The notes under the pieces are model-generated. The model made no database searches and was not told where the DNA came from. It saw only the letters and a program-made list of their open reading frames with translations. From the NCBI GenBank assembly GCA_963677815.1, contig OY782499.1, forward strand, positions 1 to 64,000: a stretch of 64,000 bases of DNA, in the 5' to 3' direction. The position numbers and the translations under genes were made by a program. This stretch comes from JAEKNW01 sp963677815. Lineage in GTDB: Bacteria > Cloacimonadota > Cloacimonadia > Cloacimonadales > JAFGVF01. Each line of letters opens with the position of its first letter. Positions within the stretch are counted from its first letter, which is position 1. Positions 1 through 7,000 of this stretch are shown one piece after another.

Positions 1-990
1 AATTATATTCATTTCGCTTTAACTGTTGGCTCTACTATTCTGCTTAATATTATAGCTATTTTTATCACAATTAAAGTATTTGCTTCAGAGAAAGTTTTGT
101 TTAGAACTCAATCTGAAACATCTCTTTCTGGTTTAAAGAAAAATAAGAATCAGTTATTCACACCAGCAATAGGTCTGGTCTTTTATATGATTATGCTCGG
201 ACTTCTCTACTATGTAGGTTTTGGCTGGCAAAGAGAAGCCTTTGTTGATGGAAACATAAATCAAGAATTATTAATGGAAGCTGTCCTAAGAACTCAAGTT
301 GTCATAATAGGTCTTCCAGTCCTCTTCTTAGTTAATTTCCTCTTTAGAAAAAAGAAAGGAGAAAATAAAGCTCAAGCAAGAGCTGAAGCTCGTCATTTCC
401 TAAGATATAAAACTTCCAAACCACTGAATTTCTTACTTATTCCCTTGTTATCCATTCCTACAATTATAATTTCATCTGGATTAACAAACTTAGTTAACTA
501 CTTCTACCCTATACCACAAGAATATTTTGCTGGTATGATGGAGCTGATGACTGGTGAACAACTACCACTACTTGTAGTTATTGGTGTAATTGCTCTAGCG
601 CCAGCTATCTTTGAAGAATTACTATTTAGAGGACTCTTACCTCGTTTCTTTGAAAAGAAGGGAGTTTGGACAAGTATTATTCTTACAGGTGTCTTATTTG
701 CTATCTTCCACCTAGATTTCTACAAACTCTTACCTATTACTTTCTTAGGTATATGGTTAGGTTATCTACTCTATACTACCAAATCAATTTATCTACCAAT
801 GCTTGCCCATTTTCTCAATAATGGATTGGCAGTATTAGTAGGTAGAGAATTTATTCCAAGTAGATATTTAGAAATCTTAGAAGTAAACAACTTAACTTCA
901 ATTTTGATAATGTTAGCAGCAATAATTATCTTTGGCTTATTGAACATCATTTTATATAAAACTAATAATGGCTTTAAGGAGATTGAATAA
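1..990 (+). CDS. ABC-2 (NatB-like) permease fused to CPBP intramembrane protease, 5' end outside window
   Basis: The frame is open from base 1 with no credible start, so the gene begins upstream. The first 32 codons end in the F-x-S-E-K-V-L-F-R pattern typical of the C-terminus of NatB-type ABC-2 exporter permeases. A second membrane domain follows, with four or more hydrophobic segments and the CPBP/Abi motifs: E-E-L-L-F-R near base 613, a histidine in F-H-L-D near base 709, and H-F-L-N-N near base 820. CPBP proteins are membrane-embedded glutamate/histidine metalloproteases. The layout therefore looks like a NatB permease fused to a CPBP protease. The stop overlaps the glmS start by one base (TAATG), implying co-translation. 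The permease half is inferred from a short stretch; the CPBP half is clear. Confidence 0.8.
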   Translation, partial: NYIHFALTVGSTILLNIIAIFITIKVFASEKVLFRTQSETSLSGLKKNKNQLFTPAIGLVFYMIMLGLLYYVGFGWQREAFVDGNINQELLMEAVLRTQVVIIGLPVLFLVNFLFRKKKGENKAQARAEARHFLRYKTSKPLNFLLIPLLSIPTIIISSGLTNLVNYFYPIPQEYFAGMMELMTGEQLPLLVVIGVIALAPAIFEELLFRGLLPRFFEKKGVWTSIILTGVLFAIFHLDFYKLLPITFLGIWLGYLLYTTKSIYLPMLAHFLNNGLAVLVGREFIPSRYLEILEVNNLTSILIMLAAIIIFGLLNIILYKTNNGFKEIE

Positions 991-2825
991 TGTGTGGAAT
1001 TGTTGGTTATTTAGGTAAAAAAAGTGCTGTACCTATAGTTTTAGCAGCCCTAAAAAAACTTGAATATCGTGGTTATGATAGTTCAGGTATTGCAATATAT
1101 AATAATGACCAGTTAAAAATATTTAAAGAAGCTGGGAAAATTATTCAATTAGAATCATCTCTACCTAAACCAGATATGACTATGTCTAATATAGCAATTG
1201 CCCACACACGTTGGGCTACTCATGGGGAGCCGACTAAGAAAAATGCCCACCCCCATCATGATAAATATAACAACATTGCCCTAGTTCATAATGGGATTAT
1301 AGAGAATTATAAAGAACTAAGAAAAATACTTATTGAACATGATGACCATGTAGAAGGTGAAACTGATACTGAAATTCTAGCACATGTAATTGGTTATTTC
1401 TATAAAAAACATAAGTCCCTCGAAGAAGCTGTTAGAGCATCCCTCCACCTAGTTGAAGGTACTTATGGCATAGCAGTTTTTTGTAAAGATAATCCTAAGC
1501 AAATGATAGCAGCGAGAAAAGGGTCGCCTCTTATTTTAGGTGTAAGTGAAGATGCTTATTTCTTGACATCTGATGTTAATGCCATCCTAACCCATACAAA
1601 TAAAGTTATCTATCTTAATGATAATGAAATAGCTGTTCTTAACGAAGATAATTACTTAATTTCTACCTTGGATAACGTTCCTGTTGACCCAGAAATAGCA
1701 ACCATTGAATGGGAAGCTTCATCTGTAGAGAAAAATGGTTTCAAACACTTTATGTTAAAAGAAATATTTGAACAATCAACTACAGTTAGACATGCCTTCC
1801 GAGGAAGATTATATGATAGTATGGCAACAGCGAGACTTGGTGGACTTAATATGTTACCATCTGATTTAAGAAGAGTAAAAAGGTTGCAATTGCTAGCCTG
1901 TGGAACCTCATATTACTCTTGCCTTTTAGGTAAATATCTTATAGAAAGAATGGCTAGGCTTCATGTCGAGGTTGAGTATGCTAGTGAATATCGTTACCGA
2001 AACCCTATTATAGAAGATGATACCTTAGTCTTTGTAGTCAGCCAATCTGGTGAGACTGCAGATACACTGGCTGCTATGAAGGAAGCAAGTGCTAAAGGGG
2101 CTAAAGTAATGGGAATTACTAATGGTATTGGTTCTACTATCGCTCGTGAATCAGATGGAGGTGTCTATATCTATGCTGGTGCTGAAATAGGTGTTGCTTC
2201 TACAAAAGCTTTCACATCTCAAGTAACTATTCTCTTTTTACTTGGACTTCTCTTTGGTAGAATGAGAGGTATATCACCTGTTGAAGGTATTGAATATATA
2301 AAAGCTCTAAGAAAAATACCTGAGCAAATAGAAGAAATTCTTAAGCTAAATGATAAAATCAGAAGAATTGCTGAGAAGATTAAAGATTCTACTAATGCTC
2401 TCTATCTTGGAAGAGACCTTCATTTTCCAGTGGCTTTGGAAGGGGCTCTGAAGTTAAAAGAAATATCATATATTCATGCTGAAGGATATCCAGCTGCTGA
2501 AATGAAACATGGGCCAATAGCCTTAATTGATGAAAATATGCCTGTTATAGCTATTGCTCCTAAAGATGTTTTATACGATAAGATTATATCAAACCTTCAA
2601 GAAGTTGTTGCAAGAAAGGGTAAATTATTCACTATAATTACTGAAGCTGACCAACAGATTGAAGAGATGTCTGAAGAAGTTTTAGTAATACCTAAGACAC
2701 TTAGTGAATTACAACCCCTATTAGCAGTAATTCCTCTACAGTTGTTAGCTTATCATGTAGCAGATTTACGTGAACTGGATGTTGACCAACCAAGAAATCT
2801 AGCCAAAAGTGTTACTGTTGAGTAA
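990..2825 (+). CDS. glmS: Glutamine--fructose-6-phosphate aminotransferase (isomerizing)
   Basis: GlmS converts fructose-6-phosphate and glutamine to glucosamine-6-phosphate, the first committed step to UDP-GlcNAc for peptidoglycan, LPS and surface glycans; it acts in the cytoplasm. The 611-residue length is normal. The protein opens with M-C-G-I-V-G-Y, where Cys2 is the Ntn glutaminase nucleophile after Met removal. Typical glutaminase features follow (H-T-R-W-A-T-H-G near residue 73, then H-N-G-I-I-E-N). Two SIS sugar-isomerase domains contain C-G-T-S and S-Q-S-G-E-T-A-D-T. The C-terminus D-Q-P-R-N-L-A-K-S-V-T-V-E is the family signature. The ATG shares its A with the upstream TAA. I see no glmS ribozyme or clear terminator next to it. 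Confidence 0.98.
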   Translation: MCGIVGYLGKKSAVPIVLAALKKLEYRGYDSSGIAIYNNDQLKIFKEAGKIIQLESSLPKPDMTMSNIAIAHTRWATHGEPTKKNAHPHHDKYNNIALVHNGIIENYKELRKILIEHDDHVEGETDTEILAHVIGYFYKKHKSLEEAVRASLHLVEGTYGIAVFCKDNPKQMIAARKGSPLILGVSEDAYFLTSDVNAILTHTNKVIYLNDNEIAVLNEDNYLISTLDNVPVDPEIATIEWEASSVEKNGFKHFMLKEIFEQSTTVRHAFRGRLYDSMATARLGGLNMLPSDLRRVKRLQLLACGTSYYSCLLGKYLIERMARLHVEVEYASEYRYRNPIIEDDTLVFVVSQSGETADTLAAMKEASAKGAKVMGITNGIGSTIARESDGGVYIYAGAEIGVASTKAFTSQVTILFLLGLLFGRMRGISPVEGIEYIKALRKIPEQIEEILKLNDKIRRIAEKIKDSTNALYLGRDLHFPVALEGALKLKEISYIHAEGYPAAEMKHGPIALIDENMPVIAIAPKDVLYDKIISNLQEVVARKGKLFTIITEADQQIEEMSEEVLVIPKTLSELQPLLAVIPLQLLAYHVADLRELDVDQPRNLAKSVTVE

Positions 2826-2869
2826 AGTAAATAATTAACATTAATATAAATAACTATAATAATATAAAT

Positions 2870-2957
2870 TTTGTTTGCAATGTTGACTATTTGGTTTATA
2901 TTGTGATTAATAGTAAAATTGTTACATTACAATATTTTGTTATAACTTGCAAACAAA
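2870..2957 (+). promoter_or_regulatory. Probable MarR operator: 11-bp inverted repeat bracketing a promoter
   Basis: TTTGTTTGCAA at 2870-2880 is the exact reverse complement of TTGCAAACAAA at 2947-2957. Each arm also contains the palindrome TTGCAA. A TTGACT at 2883-2888 with ATTAAT 17 bp downstream lies between the arms, so the pair flanks a plausible promoter of the following regulator gene. MarR regulators usually bind such palindromes and repress their own operon; binding here is inference. Confidence 0.5.
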
Positions 2958-2994
2958 TACTTTAAATAAAAAAATATATTACTTGGAGGTAATA

Positions 2995-3465
2995 ATGAAT
3001 AACAGAGCAAGAGAGTTCGTAAATGTATTAGAAGCCTTGAATAAATACATGGCAATGAGAGATACAAAACTTAAGAAATGTAAGGATTTATCAAAAATTG
3101 ATTGCTTTTTATTGCAATTACTTTATAATACTAAGGGTAAGGTGATAATGAATGACTTAGCTGAAGTTTTGAATGTTTCTCACAGTCGGATTACCAGGCT
3201 TATGGATAACTTATGCAACATAGGTTTAGCAAGAAGAGAACATTCCGAAGAAGACAGAAGACGCTGGTATGCAGTTCTTACTAATGAAGGTGAATTTAGA
3301 GCCAAAGAAATTTGTGACAAGGTAATCAATCACCAAATTATGGTTTTAGATATGATTCCTGAAGAAAAACTAGACCAGATGTTAGAGAATTTAATTATTT
3401 ATAGCAAGGCTTTTGAAAATATCACCAAAAAATTAAACAAAGAAGGTGAAGTTAATGATTGTTAA
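2995..3465 (+). CDS. MarR-family transcriptional regulator
   Basis: This 156-residue protein has the winged-helix layout of MarR: a dimerisation helix, a recognition helix around L-N-V-S-H-S-R-I-T-R-L-M-D-N-L, and a beta-wing with the hallmark charged motif S-E-E-D-R-R-R-W. I place the start at ATG 2995 because GGAGG lies 7 bases upstream; an upstream in-frame TTG at 2947 lies inside the putative operator and lacks a ribosome site. Its end overlaps the OsmC start by 11 bases. Pairing with OsmC and a thioredoxin-like lipoprotein resembles OhrR/OsmC-type peroxide or thiol-stress regulation, so a redox or thiol signal is likely. That ligand is inferred. Confidence 0.85.
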   Translation: MNNRAREFVNVLEALNKYMAMRDTKLKKCKDLSKIDCFLLQLLYNTKGKVIMNDLAEVLNVSHSRITRLMDNLCNIGLARREHSEEDRRRWYAVLTNEGEFRAKEICDKVINHQIMVLDMIPEEKLDQMLENLIIYSKAFENITKKLNKEGEVNDC

Positions 3466-3874
3466 AACTATATGGAATGGAAATATGGAGTTTGATTCAG
3501 AGTTAAATGGACATCATATGATTATTGATGCTAACTCTGAAGTTGGAGGACACGATAAGGGCCCTCGTCCTAAGGGGCTTTTATTAACAGCACTGACTGG
3601 ATGTACTGGTATGGATGTTGTTTCAATTTTAAGAAAAATGAAGGTCGAAAACTATGAGTTCTGGATGGAAGCAGATGCAGACCAAACAAGTGAACATCCT
3701 AAACATTATAGTAAAATCTACTTAAGATATAATTTCAAAGGTGAAGATCTACCTCACGCAAAAATCAAGAAAGCTGTAAATCTCTCAGAAGAGAATTATT
3801 GTGGAGTATCTTTTATGCTCAAAAAAGCAGCTGCAATCGAAACCAAAATAATAGTAAATGGAGAAGAAATATGA
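3455..3874 (+). CDS. OsmC/Ohr-family protein (YhfA-like)
   Basis: OsmC-fold proteins are cytoplasmic dimeric thiol peroxidases or related thiol proteins. This 139-residue protein carries the two conserved cysteine contexts of the fold, G-C-T-G-M-D on the central helix and Y-C-G-V-S near the C-terminal part, plus the early G-P-R-P-K-G-L-L-L motif. I chose ATG 3455, which follows AGAAGGTG; a GTG at 3446 is possible. It overlaps the regulator upstream by 11 bases and shares ATGA with the lipoprotein downstream, so the three genes form one operon. Substrate, whether organic hydroperoxide or other, cannot be read from sequence. The gene ends in TGA, which shows TGA is a normal stop here. Confidence 0.88.
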   Translation: MIVKTIWNGNMEFDSELNGHHMIIDANSEVGGHDKGPRPKGLLLTALTGCTGMDVVSILRKMKVENYEFWMEADADQTSEHPKHYSKIYLRYNFKGEDLPHAKIKKAVNLSEENYCGVSFMLKKAAAIETKIIVNGEEI

Positions 3875-4347
3875 AAAGACTTCTTGTAGTTCTATTATTA
3901 TCTTTTTTCCTATTTTCTGCCTTATCTTGCACTGAAGAGAAAGCAGTCAAGGAAGATAATAAAACTGAAATAACTTGGATTGAAGATTATCAATTAGCTT
4001 TAAACAGAGCCAAAAACGAAGACAAGGTAATTTTAATAAATTTCACTGGTTCAGACTGGTGTAAGTGGTGCATTAAATTAGTCGACGAAGTATTTTCTCA
4101 TAAAGAATTTGCTGATTATGCTGAAGAAAACTTAGTTATGCTAAAAATTGACTTCCCTACTACTTTTAAGCAATTACCTGAAGAAGAGCAAATAAAAAGG
4201 CAACAATTACAACAACAATATGGTGTTAGAGGATACCCGACAATAATACTTGCTGATGCTCAAGGCAAAGTGCTTGGTCAAACAGGTTACCAACCTGGTG
4301 GTCCAGAGAATTATGTAAATCATCTAAAAGAAATGATTAAGAAATAA
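3871..4347 (+). CDS. Thioredoxin-fold lipoprotein
   Basis: A 158-residue protein with an N-terminal lipoprotein signal (hydrophobic stretch ending in S-A-L-S-C, lipidated Cys20). The mature part has a thioredoxin fold with the redox motif W-C-K-W-C (Cys64 and Cys67) and the cis-proline segment G-Y-P-T-I. It resembles the Thioredoxin_7/DUF255-like group of envelope disulfide reductases. The ATG at 3871 overlaps the OsmC stop (ATGA); longer starts upstream would lie inside osmC and destroy the signal peptide. Probable role: an envelope thiol-disulfide reductant induced with OsmC by the MarR regulator. The exact partner is unknown. Confidence 0.88.
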   Translation: MKRLLVVLLLSFFLFSALSCTEEKAVKEDNKTEITWIEDYQLALNRAKNEDKVILINFTGSDWCKWCIKLVDEVFSHKEFADYAEENLVMLKIDFPTTFKQLPEEEQIKRQQLQQQYGVRGYPTIILADAQGKVLGQTGYQPGGPENYVNHLKEMIKK

Positions 4348-4365
4348 TTTTTAATATATTATCTA

Positions 4366-4410
4366 AGCCCCTGTTAACCTAATAATTATTTGGGTTCTGG
4401 GGCTTTTTTT
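4366..4410 (+). terminator. Rho-independent terminator of the MarR-OsmC-thioredoxin operon
   Basis: AGCCCC at 4366-4371 pairs with GGGGCT at 4399-4404, with an additional inner AACC/GGTT pairing, followed directly by a run of seven T. Confidence 0.85.
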
Positions 4411-4433
4411 GGCTATTATCAAGATGTCGCTTT

Positions 4434-4461
4434 CTACAAAGATATCGCTCCTAGCGGAGCT
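4434..4461 (-). repeat. Family D REP-like element
   Basis: Read on the minus strand this is AGCTCCGCTAGGAGCGATAT followed by CTTTGTAG: a five-base stem GCTCC/GGAGC with a GCTA loop and the conserved tail. A second copy lies at 4632-4659 in the opposite orientation, giving a head-to-head pair. Confidence 0.75.
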
Positions 4462-4492
4462 TTTAGAGAATTCTGACATCTTAACCTACAAA

Positions 4493-4549
4493 ATCTGCGT
4501 AACCGCGGGCTAGAATCCCACGTTCCCAGTTAGATTAATCCCCTTTCAG
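4493..4549 (+). repeat. 57-bp direct repeat, copy 1
   Basis: Bases 4493-4549 and 4705-4761 are identical over 57 positions. The repeat contains GCGGGC, a CCCACGTTCCCAGTTAGA phrase and ends in AATCCCCTTTCAG. The CGTTCCCAGTTAGA part is related to the GAGTTCCCAGTTAGA phrase of the tandem repeat at 25680-25956, and the CCCCTTTCAG end matches the start of reverse-oriented family C units. Confidence 0.9.
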
Positions 4550-4631
4550 TATCTTCTCCTTTTATTTTCTGAACACTCTGTGAAACTCTGTGCTTACCTC
4601 CGTGTAACTCTGTGTTAAGGATCTTCTTCTT

Positions 4632-4659
4632 AGCTCCGCTAGGAGCGACATATTTGTAG
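4632..4659 (+). repeat. Family D REP-like element
   Basis: TAGCTCCGCTAGGAGCGACA followed by TATTTGTA. It has the same stem, loop and tail as the minus-strand copy at 4434-4461. Confidence 0.75.
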
Positions 4660-4704
4660 GTTTAAATGTCGTAGAAACCTTAGTGCCTTTGTGTTCCCTG
4701 TGCC

Positions 4705-4761
4705 ATCTGCGTAACCGCGGGCTAGAATCCCACGTTCCCAGTTAGATTAATCCCCTTTCAG
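4705..4761 (+). repeat. 57-bp direct repeat, copy 2
   Basis: Exact second copy of 4493-4549, with 155 bp between the copies. No ORF or transposase lies between them. Confidence 0.9.
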
Positions 4762-4932
4762 GGATATTATGGATAATCAAACTAACAATAAAATTATTTA
4801 ATTAAATAATTTTATTCCACTAAACTTGAACTTGAAGCTAATAAATAAAGACAATTTCATGAATATCTTAGATAAAACATTTGACAATAATTAATCATAA
4901 TACATTCTTGTAAAAAAAATATAGGAAAAAGT

Positions 4933-5871
4933 ATGAAAAAAAATAAACTAGGCCCCTATTTATATATTTTACCAGCAATGATAATAATCATTGCCTTTAG
5001 ATTTATTCCGATTTTACTTTCATTTGTAATTAGTTTCTTTGATTGGAAACTGACTGGAGTTGAGAACTTTGTTGGATTTGAGAATTATGGAAAACTCTTT
5101 ACAGATCCAGAATTTCTTCAATCAATGACCAACACAGTTTGGTTCGTTGTAATGGTTGTCCCTGTAACAATTGTATTATCTTTATTTTTTGCCGTACTAT
5201 TAAATAACATTAAATGGCTCAGAGGTTTTTTCCGAACAGCCTATTTCTTACCTTATGTCACATCTATGGTAGCAGTATCAATTGTTTGGAAAATTATTTT
5301 TCAACAAAGAAGTGGTCTATTTAATTATTTCTTAGAGGGAATTGGCTTAGAACCTCTTAAATGGTTAAATGAACCAACTGGAATTTTTACTCTATTCTTT
5401 CAAAACTTTGGGATAAGTGTTCCAGAATGGATGGGAGGACCATCTTTAGCTCTTTTCTCTATTATGATAGTAACTGTTTGGAAAAGTATTGGTTACAATA
5501 CTATTATTTACTTAGCTGGACTACAAAACATTGCTAAAGAATACTATGAAGCTTCAGCGATAGATGGTGCTAGTAAGTTTAAACAATTCTTCGGAATTAC
5601 TATTCCTCTTGTATCACCTACTACTTATTATGTATTAATGATGACTACTATTGTTACCTTCCAATCTTTCTCACAAATTTATTTAATGACAGGTACTCCT
5701 GCTGGCGGACCACAAGGTACTACATCTCTAATAGTTTATTACATCTTTGAAGCTGGTTTTATTGACTTAAACTTCTCTTATGCAAATGCTATAGCCCTGG
5801 TTCTCTTTGTCGTCATACTTTTACTAACACTTATTCAAAAACGCTTAGAGAAGCATGTTACATACGAATAG
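4933..5871 (+). CDS. Carbohydrate ABC transporter permease, MalF/UgpA type
   Basis: A 312-residue inner-membrane protein with about six hydrophobic segments and the EAA loop that docks to the ATPase: E-A-S-A-I-D-G-A-S-K-F-K-Q-F-F, followed by I-T-I-P-L-V-S-P-T. The length is normal for MalF/UgpA-type permeases lacking the large P2 loop. The second permease follows after 12 bases with its own GAGGAG, so both are co-expressed. No substrate-binding protein or ATPase gene is adjacent; they must be elsewhere. The sugar or sugar alcohol transported cannot be told from this sequence. Start ATG 4933 follows AGGAAAAAG. Confidence 0.92.
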   Translation: MKKNKLGPYLYILPAMIIIIAFRFIPILLSFVISFFDWKLTGVENFVGFENYGKLFTDPEFLQSMTNTVWFVVMVVPVTIVLSLFFAVLLNNIKWLRGFFRTAYFLPYVTSMVAVSIVWKIIFQQRSGLFNYFLEGIGLEPLKWLNEPTGIFTLFFQNFGISVPEWMGGPSLALFSIMIVTVWKSIGYNTIIYLAGLQNIAKEYYEASAIDGASKFKQFFGITIPLVSPTTYYVLMMTTIVTFQSFSQIYLMTGTPAGGPQGTTSLIVYYIFEAGFIDLNFSYANAIALVLFVVILLLTLIQKRLEKHVTYE

Positions 5872-5883
5872 AGGAGAACTATA

Positions 5884-6981
5884 ATGAAAAATACACCTTT
5901 CAATGTTTTAATTTATACTTTGTTAGTTATACTTGGAATAGTAATGGTTGTCCCTTTTTTATGGATGATTAACACTGCTTTAAAAGACCAAGTTGAAATA
6001 AATGATGGAAATATAGGATTCAACTGGGTAAATAATTCTACTTATATTTTGGAGAATAACTCACCAGTTAGGATTAGTCGTGCCTTAGAAATAGGTGATT
6101 CTGTCCTAGTAAGCACTTTCACTCCAGACGGTGAAATAGCAAAACATCCTGAGAATTTAAGTAGAGATATTACTTATGATTTAAACTATAAATATAGATT
6201 TGATGATGGTAGAATTGAAAATAGGACAAAAAAAGTTGTCCTCTCTGATGCTGCGAAATTAGAGTATAAAGTTGTTCATAAGGATGATATCAAAGAAGAA
6301 AGTTTCATAAAACCCTTCTTTGATAACTTTGTCAGAGCTTGGAAAAAAGTTCCATTTGGCGTGTACTTCAAGAATACAATTTTTGTTGCTCTAATGACTC
6401 TTATTGGTGTTCTATTTACCTCATCTTTAGCAGCTTATGCTTTTGCAAGAATGAATTTCTTTGGTAAAGATTTCCTTTTCTATCTGCTAATTAGCATGAT
6501 GATGGTTCCCCAACCTATTTATCTAATCCCATCTTATATTGTTCTTAGTCAACTAGGCTTAGTAGATACCTACTTTGCACTTATAGTGCCTTGGGTAGCT
6601 AATATTTTTACTATTTTCCTATTCAGACAACAGTTTAAAACAATTCCACAAGAATTATTCGATGCAGCAGCTATTGATGGTTGTAGTATGTTTGGTACTC
6701 TTTGGAGAATAGTTTTACCTCTATCAAAACCTGTTATAGCAACTGCTTCTATATTCTCAGTTATTGGTTCCTGGAATTCTTTCATGTGGCCATTAATTAT
6801 GACTGATAGCAAACATCTAAGAGTCTTGCAAGTGGGTCTAAGCTATTTCAGTCAAGACTCAGGAACTGAAACAGCTCTACTAATGGCAGCTTCAACCTTT
6901 AGTATTCTTCCATTAGTATTCCTCTTCTTCTTAGCCCAAAAGCAAATCATTGCAAGTACTGCTAAATCTGGTCTAAAATAA
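5884..6981 (+). CDS. Carbohydrate ABC transporter permease, MalG/UgpE type, with extra extracytoplasmic domain
   Basis: A 365-residue partner permease, roughly 80 to 90 residues longer than typical MalG/UgpE proteins. The first membrane segment (residues about 9-30) ends in M-I-N-T-A-L-K, as usual. Some 110 polar residues (about 35-145) then precede the second membrane segment, where the family has only a short loop. This insert contains beta-rich text such as V-L-V-S-T-F-T-P-D-G and R-F-D-D-G-R-I, so it is probably a small periplasmic beta domain. The EAA loop is intact (A-A-A-I-D-G-C-S-M-F-G-T-L-W-R-I-V-L-P-L). The insert may dock the binding protein; that is inference. Confidence 0.9.
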   Translation: MKNTPFNVLIYTLLVILGIVMVVPFLWMINTALKDQVEINDGNIGFNWVNNSTYILENNSPVRISRALEIGDSVLVSTFTPDGEIAKHPENLSRDITYDLNYKYRFDDGRIENRTKKVVLSDAAKLEYKVVHKDDIKEESFIKPFFDNFVRAWKKVPFGVYFKNTIFVALMTLIGVLFTSSLAAYAFARMNFFGKDFLFYLLISMMMVPQPIYLIPSYIVLSQLGLVDTYFALIVPWVANIFTIFLFRQQFKTIPQELFDAAAIDGCSMFGTLWRIVLPLSKPVIATASIFSVIGSWNSFMWPLIMTDSKHLRVLQVGLSYFSQDSGTETALLMAASTFSILPLVFLFFLAQKQIIASTAKSGLK

Positions 6982-7000
6982 ATTTCGGAGATAACATTTT

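Larger units (their letters stand above)
4411..4932. other. Repeat-rich intergenic region before the ABC permease operon
   Basis: No gene is visible. The stretch contains two family D elements in opposite orientation, a perfect 57-bp direct repeat, and between the repeats degenerate phrases of the CTCTGTGAAACTCTGTG / CTCCGTGTAACTCTGTG type. The last 170 bases are AT-rich and contain TTGACA at 4881-4886, but no convincing -10 at normal spacing. Confidence 0.7.

Noticed and set aside
2947..2994. N-terminal extension of the MarR regulator from TTG 2947
   Set aside because: The segment is the right arm of the probable operator and has no ribosome site, whereas ATG 2995 has GGAGG at proper distance.
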